From assembly GCA_008360955.1 (NCBI GenBank), contig LUCM01005979.1, positions 131,848 through 195,847 on the forward strand: 64,000 bases of DNA. The letters run 5' to 3'. This DNA comes from Fasciolopsis buskii (Eukaryota; Platyhelminthes; Trematoda; Plagiorchiida; Fasciolidae). Shown here piece after piece: positions 49,535 to 60,985 of this stretch. The translations under genes and the position numbers were made by a program. Each line of letters opens with the position of its first letter. Position 1 is the first letter of the stretch. The notes beneath the pieces are model-generated. The model was given only the letters and a program-made list of their open reading frames with translations. It was not told the origin of the DNA and ran no database searches.

Positions 49535-52064
49535 GGAGTCTTTTGACCCACTGAAACGTTCTGTTTATGGTTTGGTACGATCTGCAGGCCTGTAGGTGGT
49601 TTGTTCTGACCATAGACTATAAGGTCTGACTGGGTGATCTTTCCAACTCCAGGGACCAAAGTTTGGTTATTTCATCCAGAATTAGCGCTTCGAGGATAGT
49701 TAAGTAGCACTTGGCATTCCACTGGGCCGTTTGCACCCCCAAAACACAGGCCACCGATTTTGTAAGCGGGGAATGGAAACTTATTTCCCCACTCAGTTCA
49801 GTTCGACTTACGTTTAATAGCCATTATCCTAGAATACCGATACTCTGTTGTTGGTTGCTAGCTTGCAGTACGGAATAATATCAGAAAAGACCAAAATCTC
49901 CATCAGATAGGATTCTTTGGTGCCCCATCGTCTAAGGTCTCCAGTCATCGTGTTTTGAGGGTCTCGTGAGCTCCAACCCTGTAATCCAACTCGACCTACT
50001 CCGGACAGCGCACTTTTGTTTGATAATAGAATTTCGATTTCAGCCAGTGGGTTGCCTAATCCTTGAGCTGTTCAGATGACAGAAGCAAAATAAATGTGAT
50101 GCACGACAAAGAGCGTTTCTCCACGAGTAGTTTCGATCTACCGAGTTGAAAATGACTTTGCGTTCTCCAGAGGAAATCTTTTGATTTTACTGGGTGCTAA
50201 CTGATCATTTTTGTAAATTCACAATACAACAGCACAACAACATTGAATCACAGATGTCTCACAAAGTCACCTATCACGAAAATCGAAGCTGATCCTGGCT
50301 CATGGAATTTCCTAGAAGTCTGATGCCTACCGTCTTAAGTCTAGTGAGAGAATCTTGAACATTCCCAAACATCGATTTATGGGCTAGAAAAAATTCTGAT
50401 TAATGCTACATATTCCTCCGTATTCCGCGTTTATTGTTCGCAATTTTGAATGAAAAATTATGAATTTGTGAGGGACTCTCGAAGATGATTCACTGGATAT
50501 TTGTGAATTCGGGACTGTTCACATCCATTCTAAAACTGACACAATTATATCACGCGATAGTCTCTGCAATATCAAAAGGGTTAAATTTATTCATAGTGCA
50601 TAAGATACTTTCTGTTCGTTCAACGGCCACTGGATAGCGTTGATTAGATTCTAGCAGCACTTTAGTAGCTAAAATAGTGTTTTACCGCTGGCCTAGATTG
50701 GACTACGTGCGTACCTTAGACAACACCATTTGCAAACGTGTGTATCATGTGGGAGTTGTGTGACCCAGACACGAGGCTCGGTAACGTGCTGTTATTCTCG
50801 TCAAAACTTGTCGTCAGCAGAGAAGAGCGTATTTATTTCAACCTTGACCGTGACCGTTAATTGTGGCCTTAGGTTGCCACAAGATAACCGGAGACTGCAG
50901 TCTCGAGTGTCTTTAGTACCAGCTGGCCATCGATTAAAATTATTAATAATAACAATAGTACTAATTACAAGCAGGATGTGGAATAACTATTTTTATGAAA
51001 TTTTGGAGCCAAACACAATAGTCGAACAGTCTTTTCCAACAGTTTGAAAGAAAACACCATTTGTTTAACATGTTGCTTAGCTCTTAAATCACAGAATGTA
51101 CCGTAGGTTGAATATATGATTTCGGACAATCCATACTGCCTACGGGATATGAGAGATGAACTGTTGTTTCTATCCAGATTATCTGGTGGTTAAAAATACA
51201 GTCATGTGATAGTTTTGTAATAGGGTAAAAAGAAAGCAGGACTTGCTGACCTAGAATCAGTAGTTTTTTCCTATGTCATGCTTCACGTACGAGGGCCGAA
51301 TTCGTAACCATTAGCCTTAGCTCAGTGTAAATTTTCCGAGGTACAACAAAGTTAAGTTTTCGACATCCGTGTATCGTATGCAAGAACATTTCCATTGCAT
51401 TTTCAGGCCGCTGTCAATTCACAAACGGTTGTGGTGACATATAAATCAGCATTACGAACCGACGGCATTCATAACTGATGTATGAACACGTAGTTAACTG
51501 ACGGATTAAGATGATGAAACGAGATTTTTCGGACAGCAAACAAAACCCTAATCCAAGCTAACCAATAGCGAGGCACATTAAACAATGCATACATACGGTT
51601 GACTAACTGTCATCTTTCAAGCCCCTGTTACGTAAGCGCAACTCAGTCAAGGATTGTTTGTCACGTTGCGTAAACCACTATTATGCACGCTAAAGGTGCT
51701 GACGCAATCAACTCATCTGCGATGCAGCTGATCACAGTATAAGTGACGGGAATTTACGCGATCTTCCAGTGAGATTGTTTTTACATATGCAATTAACTTG
51801 AGTATTACGAAATGTTGACACCTCGCACCATCTGTCTTCTTTTTGTGTTGATGAACCGCATAAAGGGGGCAAGATGTTTCAAGATGCATCTCTGATAGCT
51901 CGATGCTACAAAATACTAATAAGAAAAAAGCATGGGGAAGATTCGGCAGTTTATTGAAATTGCCAAAGGGTTATCATTCAGAAATGATGTTTAGATTAAA
52001 TTCCTATTGACTCAATTTAAGTCAAATAGTAGCTCTCGAAACTTTTGCTTAAACATGCTCCAGA
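49535..52064. other. Intergenic, no gene recognised
   Basis: A 105-codon plus frame (50730-51047) is unrecognised. About 51795-51857 resembles 21410-21470. Confidence 0.45.
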
Positions 52065-52265
52065 TTTTAATTGCGAATGATATAATAATAATAATACTAA
52101 CACAGGGTTGTCGGTAGATGTAATGCGCCAACGTTTCGACTACCATAGGCAAGTTTTGATTGTGAAAATTGCCTTGAGAAAGACCATCCACAGTAGTGGA
52201 AACGTTGGCGCATTGCATCTACCAACAACGCTGTGTTATTAACATTATATCATTCACAATTAAAA
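52065..52265. repeat. 200-bp foldback (near-perfect inverted repeat)
   Basis: Arms 52065-52139 and 52196-52265 are complementary. The left arm contains AATGATATAATAATAATA, AACACAGGGTTGTCGGTAGA and AATGCGCCAACGTTTC. The right arm in reverse gives AATGATATAATGTTAAT, AACACAGCGTTGTTGGTAGA and AATGCGCCAACGTTTC. The centre is also paired (GGCAA...TTGCC at 52148-52173). Each arm reads outward as GAAACGTTGGCGCATT. A transcript from either strand would fold into one long hairpin. Confidence 0.85.
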
Positions 52266-52657
52266 CCAGTACATGGTGTATCGATTTTTCGATATACTCC
52301 TTACATCATTTTGTCTTGATGCTCTAGATTTCTTCGTTTGAGATCGTTACTTATGCTTCCTTTACTACCAGTTCTGATGCATTTGATGCTATCCTTTGGA
52401 TAGTGAGTCGAAAAACCGTGATTCGCGGAACAAGCAGTTGTTCAGGCTACTCGGTATAAGCTGTCATGTCACCTATCTAAAACAGAAAATTCGAACGGAA
52501 AGTAAGGTGGTGCAAGATAAAAATATACATATATGGATATCTTTATCCATCAAACATTGGCTTGAAAGCAAACATGATGGCAACGCAACATGTAAACGGG
52601 ACTTCACAGAAGGGAGATAAACAAGAGGGGAAAATAATGAACCGTAGAAAGTAAATG
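52266..52657. other. Spacer 3' of the RTE element
   Basis: It probably includes the RTE 3' untranslated tail. No separate feature is recognised. Confidence 0.4.
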
Positions 52658-55560
52658 TCATTTTGTATTCGTACCGTTCACATTTCGTGACTTTTCGGTT
52701 GTTTTTCCATTGTTTTCAAGGGTGACGATTTCCACACAAGCCACACAGCATTTGCACCAATGATTTCGGTTCTCACCCAAATCCCTTAGCGTCTCCAACC
52801 AGCAACAATCCTTATCTCTCGCGAACCAACCAGAAAGGCGGAAAGCAACAACCGACACGAAATCGGAGTTAACTTCATCATACCTCTACGACAAGTCAGT
52901 CTGAACGCCACTTCGCTTCTTCCAGCCTGGCCCAGCATGTGCGAAAAGGGCACGAAAATGTAGACGGTGGGCAGGCAAAAGCTATATGTGTCTAAACCAC
53001 CGAGAGCGATGTAGAGCGATTATCTCAGTCAGAGGACGGCTGTCTGCACCCAACACGCAACCACGCACCTCGCCGTTGCTTACCCGATGTTCCCACTAGA
53101 CACTAACAATGCTTCCAAAACATCGGTGATCAAACACAGGAAGTCGCCGAGCATCCCCAACACGGATCTCGTAGCCGTAAACGGCACTGCAAATTGTGGC
53201 ATGGTACGCCCTTCTCTTGAGGGAAAGTCGGATGTCATGATGGCAACACAAGTATCGCAGTTTCGCGAAAGCTGCCCTGGCTTTCGTAATTCGTGATGGA
53301 ACCTCCTCCCCAACAAATCTATCAAATGTTATCAGGCTCCCGGGGTAATTGGAGTTATTGCCCACTTCTAACTGTCAACCACAAAGAGTGCAAAGCACAA
53401 ACGGTATCCAAATACCTCAATCGCCAAGCAGACCAACGTGCATTGAATTGCCTGTGCATTGTCACTCAGCGAGGCGATATCATTGGCATACTCTAGGTCA
53501 AATATTCAACTTCCTGGGATGAGTTCAACTGCATCGTCTAAAAGACCAGATAAAGCGTTCTGTAGAACACCCAATATGATAAAGTCAGAGATGAGGATAT
53601 AGGACACCCCTGCTGTACATCGCTAGAGACCACCAAGGATAACGGAAGCTGGTCATAAGCCCAAACCTGTCTGAAGTATGACGGTACAACTCCTTCAGAA
53701 CCGACACAATTCTCGGATACTCCATTTCTCAACAAACAGTGCCATATCGCAGATCTATTAACGAGATCAAAGGCTGCGCGAATGTCCGAGAACACAATGA
53801 TCATTGGCTTTCGGAATGCAAAACGGTCCTCCAACACCTGTCGGAAAATGGAGATTTGATCTATGCATTTAGGACCAGCGTCAAATCCGGCCTGCTTCTC
53901 ACGCGTGTTGTATAACCTCTGAAGAATGACGGGTGAAAACAACTAGTTGAAATAGGCTAATACCTTTGTAGTTAGCGCAGTCACTTCCCTATCGTCGATG
54001 GGTCCGTCTCCACAAAAAGGATACATCTTAGGTTAACACTGATTCGAGAAAAAACCTGAAGTTCTTCGGTCAGTTCCGTTCTGCCTTTAAACAGACCTTG
54101 GGAAATTTCATCGGAAGTTGGTGCTTTATGACATCAAAAGAGCGGATTTCCGTCAGTGCTCCGCCTAGCATGGAAGACGGCGCTACGGATTGCTTTTTTA
54201 TCTAGTGAAACAGTTTTTCGATTTCCTTATGATAACATCATGTTACATCTCCGAGGCTTGCTGAGACCACCAGATCTCGCGAGCCTTACTCAAGCTTGGA
54301 TTGAGTTCACACCTCGTCATGAGCCCTACTTCAGTATACTCACTACCAGGCGGGATGGAAAGGCGTGAGTTAAGAGGCAAAAGAGACTGAGCAATAATTA
54401 AAGGTATCACAATTCAAAGGAGCAAGCCGCAAATCATGAAGCAGGCAGAATGCAAGGCATGCAAACAATGCTCAATGATGCTTTCAGGTGCGGCCACTCC
54501 AAGCTTTCCAGCAAGTACGCTTTCAAGGATTGAAAGGTGGATCGGATCAGATAGTTTGTTGCAATCTAACTGATGCCACATCGTGCAATTTCGGCACACA
54601 CCAAAGAATATGGACAGCTTGATGCATACTAAGGTGTGGTCCGAATAGAGCAGAGTGCTCCGGGACCTCCGGCAGTCTTGCCGGAAAACTCACTATTTCC
54701 ACCTCATAGTGATTTTGACAATTGCGGCCCACCGCTGATTCGAAGACGGTGGACAACAAGTGGCTTACCGGCCACGTCAACTTCAGAAACTCGTACTGAC
54801 AAGAAACAATTAACGGTTTGACCGCAAATCCAACAACCATCCGCCGTTTTCAGAACATCAGGAATCAAGACCAAAAAGGCCTTCCAAGTGCGTCCCATTC
54901 AAGGACATCCGACCTACTCGAGCATTCATGTCTCCAGCCAAAATCACCGTGTCATCCAGTCTTGCTGTGCGTAAGAGATCATACAGCTTTCAATAGAAGG
55001 TGTCCTTCACTGTATCTGGGCTGCAATCTGTTGGCGTGTGCACTGAGACGACAAGCAAGTTGCGCCTGTCAGAGCGACGACTGTTTACTTTTCACGGACC
55101 TCTAGGTCTCGCTGCACATAGCCGACTGTCGATTGGGATCCACTCAAGTAGTGCAGCCTCAGTCCTTTCGCTGAGAACCACACCAACGTCAGCGAAATCA
55201 CAAACCGCAGCCCCACGGTCCTCAGAAAGATGCAAATGAGACTTCACGGAAAGACTAGATGGAGAATGCCAGCCGGATAGCATGGCAGAGAGATTTTTAA
55301 GTGCGAGTCTTTTGGTTACAGCGTATCTTTGACTAGGGTCTCCAGTGCACAAGCTAAACACCGGTTGTCCTAAACTCATCAGTGTTCGCAAGTTGAATGT
55401 GGTCAATCTGAAGGGGAATCGAGGATAAGGAAATGTATCACCCGACCGAAGCGGGATCGGTAAGACATGCATGCTATCCGAGGGAAAACGAGAGAGAGAG
55501 AGAAAAGGAACAGGACTTATACCAGTGATACTACCACTTGGATGGTCCACTGCAGTTCCC
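52658..55560 (-). mobile_element. Nearly complete RTE-type LINE, inactivated
   Basis: Minus-strand order is that of a whole RTE polyprotein. Endonuclease: FNLRTLMSLGQPV (about 55400), IPIDSRLCAARPRG, VVSVHTPTDCSPDTVKDTFY, LAGDMNARVG (54935-54909; family GDFNA), and LYSDHTLVCIKLS with SDH at 54644-54636. Linker: KLSDPIHLSILES. RT: NYKGISLFQ (about 53970), RLYNTREKQAGFDAGPKCID, QISIFRQVLEDRFAFRKPMI followed by IVFSDIRAAFDLVNRSAIW, QQGCPISSS, and DLEYANDIAS at 53499-53470. C-terminus: ARAAFAKLRYLCCHHDIRLS, VFDHRCFGSIVS, and LSGWFARDKDCCWLETLRDL followed by GENRNHW near 52840-52750. The YADD motif reads YAND, and stops, frameshifts and a deletion around 53370 break the frame. RTE proteins cut target DNA and prime cDNA there; this copy cannot. 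About 2.9 kb, close to the usual RTE length. Confidence 0.9.
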
Positions 55561-56170
55561 GAAGAATTTAGGAAAATAGGGTGGGAAGAGTAATAACACT
55601 AACTAGTGGGGGGACAAACATTTTTGTACGGTAAAAAAGCTCTTTTGTAACTGGAAGAAGAGCTAGAAACGTTTGTGCGAAGATCAGCCATATTCATGGT
55701 TGTTGGCATTGTGGGCTGTTGCGTTACTCAGTCGCCCAGTCCAGAGAAGGCTTTTTTATTCGAGGGTGCATCTCTAGGTTTCGCGCAGCCAGGCGCATTC
55801 TGCAAGGCGGTAGAATTATTCCAGACAATCCAGTGGTCATTTGATCGGTTCATACGCCTCTTTTGGAAATCCTCGTCAGGTCAGTGGCACACCACAAGAG
55901 GCAATGACCACGCTTGGTTGGCGGGCCACACTCGCCACGTCGCAGTGCCACCAGCGGGATCTTGTGGCATTTTTAGGCAGAATGATTGTCAGGCAGAAAC
56001 TCGCCGCATCCTCGACACTGCCACTGCTTTTCCGCGGCCGCCTATTCGGTGGGCTTGATCCTACCGCATTCACGGTTAGCCACGTGGATTATGGCTGTTT
56101 CCTTATCCTCAAACCAGGGACGGGCCCAATACCATGCACCTCTGCCCTAAGATATGATATTATCAGATAA
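55561..56170 (-). other. GC-rich zone upstream of the RTE element, probable 5' part
   Basis: It is clearly richer in G and C than the flanking DNA, and that composition ends near 56170. One minus-strand frame reads WQCRGCGEFLPDNHSA, a C..C stretch like a zinc finger, then stops. I read it as the 5' UTR or a short leader of the adjacent RTE element, or as another decayed element. Plus-strand frames (127 and 109 codons) are probably shadows. Confidence 0.4.
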
Positions 56171-58747
56171 ATGTCAATTCTACCCCAGGCCGTTCATACC
56201 GAACTAAGGCTCGTGGCTGCAATATCGTAGGCAAGAATTACCGAAGCTAAGCTAACTTGCGCTTGTTCCCTTTTAACTGAGTGCACACTAGGTTGCTACT
56301 TATCCTGGATAGATCCAGCAGTTTGCTCCTACCACGTCCCATACGTAGTATAGCATGCTCAAAACCGGATGTTCAATTTACGAACTAAGCAATATGTCAA
56401 TTAGCTGGTGACTTTCTCACACGCTGTCGGATAGGACAGTTCATCTGTTGCCTTTGCCTCTTAAACGACTGGGAAATGGGTATTTCGTGTTTAATAATCG
56501 TTAGTTGCTGCTAAATGGCCTGAATCTATTAAACAAAAACTGTTTTGTTGAAAGATGTCCATAGACTGCCCAACACTTTTCATAATCTGCTAAATGCCGC
56601 TTCCAGATATACTGTGCTAGCATTAGTAGTTCTAAAGCCTACTCCTTTGGAATTTAACTGTGATTTTTGCTCAGTGCTTCGTTTCTCTCTATCTCCGTTT
56701 TTTTCAGGTGTCAAAGAAATACGGTCGGACGACCAGGAACCCATTGTTGAGTACCACGAAGAGACGGCCAAAACAACGTCCATCCCTGGAACTGTTAACA
56801 TTGCTTATTACAGTTGAACAACCCTTTTCTTTCCAATTTATTTTGTCCTATGGCGTTTATCTTTTTTTGGAGACTGTGAGCCCTGTCGGTGAGTCGGCAA
56901 TTGACGGTTTAGTCTCATGTATGTACCGCACAATTACCTGTGGCTAGCACTTGTTTAACGAGTACTTATCTCCAGTCCAACTCGGACTCGTTTCCGATCG
57001 TTGACTGGTCTACGTAAGCTCCTTATTCTAGTCTGTTCGTTACAATATCTAGACACAGGACAATTTATTCTTGAGCAACTACAAATCGTGTACCAGTCCT
57101 GACCAAACTTGCAAGATACCTTAACAACGCTTTGTTGATGACCAGTAGGCACATTTTCCTTTTGACTAAGCACAAGTACTTTTCGTTCCTTTAGACAACA
57201 TTTTATTTTGTAGGTTTATTTATTTTTAAGTTTGCCAAAGAACTAGGATTGTACTGAAATCCCATCTTTTGGGAAAAAGGGAGCCACTGAGTTGAAACAA
57301 TAGCTCGGCAAACAAAGACTATTTAGCGTATCCCGATAACCGACACGATGTTTCGAAAACACCACCCTGCCCATGTACAAAGAATCCAGTCCCGTGAAGG
57401 AAGCTTGGCCTATGTTGGGTAGCGTTGCTACCATGAATTTGATGGAATCGCAAACTAATAAGACCTTATTTTTTCGTCCCACTTACCCTAATCTGATCAT
57501 GTGTCTGTCTATCCGATTTTTCAGACTATGGAGACATTCCTCCGAGTCGCAAGTCAGAAATCAAGCCTGCAAATAATGTGACCTAGTGAGAGTCTCAAAG
57601 ACGGTTCATACTATGCCAACAGAAAACCTGACTTCCGGACAAAATTCTGCTCGCGGATCGATCATCTGAAATCCGATCACGTGAGTTGCGACTTTCCCAC
57701 TTGTGGAATTTCCGTTCACGTGCTGTCTATGTCCGATTCACTGTAATGTTTACGGACTAATTTTGCAGATAGTTAGGCATGTCGATTTCGGATTTGCGTG
57801 AGATCATATTCACTCTTGTCGTTTGGTTGCTTCACTGGAGCATTCCACGTCAGCTGGATCAGAGGAATGACCGAATTGGGGAGTAATTTAACCCAGTTCC
57901 AAAGTTGACGTGAGTAGCTCCAAGCAGATTCGTCTATCTCTCTACTCCGTCTGCGTGGTACTTCTCGTAACGTACAGGTTGACTCACACAACAGCAAAAT
58001 CTCTCGTCCCTAGACGTGACCGTTCGAAGTTAAGTGTTTACGAAGAGGGGAAATCAATAACTGCAAACGAGTTAATTTTGTGGAACTTGTTGATCAAACT
58101 ATAACGTGATTAGCACAGGACTAGTGCATAGTGTAACAGCCAAGCAACTGTGTGACCAATTCCGATAGATGGACTCTGGTGTGAAATAAAGTGTGTATAG
58201 TTTAGAGCAATGCGACAAACAGATACACATGAAAACGAAAAAGATACCCAGTAAACAAGGCAATGACAACATTTGTTTTGCAGTGTTTCGTACGAGGAAT
58301 CAAAGGAGGACGGCTCATGATTTCGGGTTAAAAATAAAATCTTTTAGAATTGGTTGTTGCTCAGAAAATCTTTGTCGGTCAAGTGCCCCTGAACGGATGC
58401 ATCTCTCAGGAGATAGTTACCCCATAGTGAATATCACACTTTAAACTTGCCACATTTTTTTAAGTTCGTACACAGAAACCAGTTATTTTTACGGTCCACA
58501 ACCGACCATGATTTAGCTCAAAGAAACCTTTTACTCTTTATTAGCGGAGGTTTGTGTTCCAGCTCGTCAACATACGAGCTAACGACAGTCAAAATCCCGC
58601 CGAGATAGAAGACTTTTCACAGTTAGATCAATTGTATAAGTATCAAAAATCTACCAATCAAAATTTCCATAAGTCACACTATCTGTGATTCATTTTGATC
58701 ACTTGAACGGAATGTGATATCGTACGGTCCATACCATACACATTCTT
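56171..58747. other. Intergenic, no gene recognised
   Basis: Frames near 57243-57482 (minus) and 57773-58104 (both strands) look moderately protein-like, but none has a recognised domain, and the plus frame at 57910 lacks an ATG. Confidence 0.45.
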
Positions 58748-58920
58748 TGCTTCTTTTACTTCCTTTTATTAGTAACACAACAATGTGTATCATTTTTCAG
58801 GAAGGAGGCCGCGGTCAGCAGAGGACTGCCAAGTGGGGAAGTTGACCGGCGGTGGAAGGATTCGAACCCGCGACCTTCGCGTCCAAATGCCTCTACCTTA
58901 TCCGCCTGGCCACTGCCGGC
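58748..58920 (-). mobile_element. tRNA-derived SINE, copy 8
   Basis: The minus strand reads GCCGGCAGTGGCCAGGCGGA TAAGG, with a good box A; GCATTTGGACGCGAAGGTCG CGGGTTCGAATCC, with a perfect box B; GGTCAACTTCCCCACTTGGC AG; GACCGCGGCCTCCTTCCTGA AAAATGATACACATTGTTG; and the tail TAATAAAAGGAAGTAAAAGA. Judged by eye, it is the closest of the eight to the consensus. Confidence 0.88.
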
Positions 58921-59477
58921 TCACATGAGACAGTCAGAGAAACGGCTGACAAGAATAGGGCTTCTCATAAGGCTCCGATCATTTACCTTGGGATTCAGAT
59001 CACAAACATTTTATCAGCCAAGTCATCGGAAGCACACGAAAATCAACAAACTGAGTTATCAACAAAACGGACTGTAAAAATCTCTCGGGATGGGATTTTC
59101 AAGGCCGGTGAAAGATGCGCAAATGCACATCCCACTTAGCATTTATTGATTTTATTTCACGACATGAATCAATTGGTACCATGTGTGACCTAGTGAAACC
59201 TTACAAGGTCCAATCCCAATTCGGATTTCCACTTCGTGTTTGTCAATATTCAGGGCCCTCGGGTTCGGTCCAAAAATAAATCGACAGGCCTGTCATGGGC
59301 TTGTATGCAGGCCCCAGTGGATAAAAACAAACGAGCTTCGTTAGTTTGCGACTTCTATACGTGTGCCTCACACTGGGTTGTTCGTACGTTCAGATAAAGA
59401 GAAAAATGCAATAAGTATATGGTGTGTTGAAAGAAAAACTGCTCATAAGACTTTCCATACCGAAACTACTGCATAAA
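58921..59477. other. Intergenic, no gene recognised
   Basis: Nothing assignable; the plus frame 58852-59139 overlaps the SINE and is not a gene. Confidence 0.45.
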
Positions 59478-59769
59478 TTTTCTTCCACTGGCGGATGATA
59501 TTAACGTAGTTTACCGACTTGGTAAACTTGACTCCAATCCATTTAGTTTCGAGACCTTTTGATATTCGTATCGTTGGAATCAAACCGATGGGCCACATCC
59601 ACGTGCCAAATTATTGGTCGAAGTTATCGATTTTAAGGATATGATTCGCTCGGTTTGTACGTTTGCGCATGCGAATATAAAGTCAACGACAGACACGTAC
59701 AACTTATCGGAAGTAAGCATCCATGTTTTGCGAGAATTAAATATTTTTTTCAAGTCCCTTAGCTTACAA
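59478..59769 (+). pseudogene. LINE ORF1p-like RNA-binding fragment
   Basis: One plus-strand frame reads LPLADDINVVYRLGKLDSNP, a TGA, then TDGPHPRAKLLVEVIDFKDM, IRSVCTFAHANIKSTTDTYN and LSEVSIHVLRELN. The order I..VYRLGK, then a spacer, RPR.K.LV.....D....+...A, and a closing LS...I..LREL is that of the RRM-like domain in ORF1 proteins of LINEs (usual I..V.RLGK....RPRP..V...S..D...+L..A....). One internal stop and a stop after LSLQK. Which LINE clade it belonged to cannot be said. Confidence 0.48.
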
Positions 59770-60783
59770 AAATGAAAGCAATTAGGGAGCCCTGATGAGA
59801 AGTGGACGAAAAAATTGTACCACCTGAAAAGAAAAAGCGAAAGCTGCACCATGTGACCCGTAACACGCCCTTGGCCTTCGAAAGAGTGATACCGTTTGGT
59901 GGGAACCGCCCATAACATGCGCTTTGAATGAGACGAACGGTAAGTTTGAAGAACGTTTCTTTTTTCCAAAATACCGTACAATGAAAGCCAATTTGCATTC
60001 CAATTTTAGAAGTTTGTAGGAATTTGTTTATTGTCGATCAAAGCCTGATCTATGGGATTGCCTCCAGAGGTTTGAACATACTAGTCCTCTAATTTTAAAA
60101 ATTTTTATGTTGTATATGCCCACGATTGGGTAAAAAGAACAGTTAGAGTTAAATGTTTGTTGTTACCATTCAGCAGTTCGTTAGCATCATGGTGTGATTT
60201 CAAGATGACATTTTTATATTCCGACATCATAGATTGCTAAATTGTGGGCTGAATTGCAAACGGAAGCACAAGAAAACGGGAATATTGATTAAACTATATT
60301 AATACCCGAGTGAAACGGATAAAGGTACAAATTTTGAGGTACAGGCAGGTACAGTGTGTGAGTTGACTTTGGGATGAGACGAGAAGCAACTCGTGAACAA
60401 ACGGAGTCGGCAAGCTCGAGAAAATGTTTGGCGAAAGCCGATTGGCCAACGCCAGTTGAGGCACACAATGTGGGAATCGATACCATATGGCAAGATACTC
60501 AGTTTTATGAATCGAAATATTTTGCCTCCATGCATTCGAAGTAATTTCAAAGCCGCAGAAGCCGGACCTCGCCGAGAGGGGTTTACTAATTGTCTACGGT
60601 ATTATCAGAACAGGGCAATGGTTTCGACAGCTAAGAACTTTTCTCTTACGATACTCAAGCAACAGGACAAGAGAAATGATAATGTTACACGCTCGTGTTG
60701 GGGACAATGTAGGAGCCACTGAGTAAACAATTTTTGACCGAACCGTTGTTTATTGAATCATGATTCGGTCACGTCACGGTCAA
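59770..60783. other. Intergenic, no gene recognised
   Basis: A 109-codon plus frame at 60393-60722 starts with GTG, not ATG, and is unrecognised. Confidence 0.45.
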
Positions 60784-60985
60784 AACATCAGCCGCAACAA
60801 CATCAATAGTAATAACAAGAACAACAACAACAACAACAACAACAGTAATTGACAGAACTAACAACAAGAACAACAGCAATAGTAATAAACAAGCACAACA
60901 ACAACAACAGTAATAACAAAAGCAACAGTAATAATAACAACAATAACACAACAACAGCAACAAGAACAACAACAATAATAATAAC
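60784..60985. repeat. (AAC/AAT)n trinucleotide-rich microsatellite
   Basis: An imperfect ACA/ACAGTAATA run of about 200 bases. It yields poly-Asn/Thr frames on plus and Leu/Cys/Val-rich frames on minus, which are not genes. Confidence 0.92.

Noticed and set aside
57910..58104. Plus frame with hydrophobic N-terminus resembling a secreted or neuropeptide precursor
   Set aside because: It begins with GTG, has an upstream in-frame stop and no ATG; no supporting motif.
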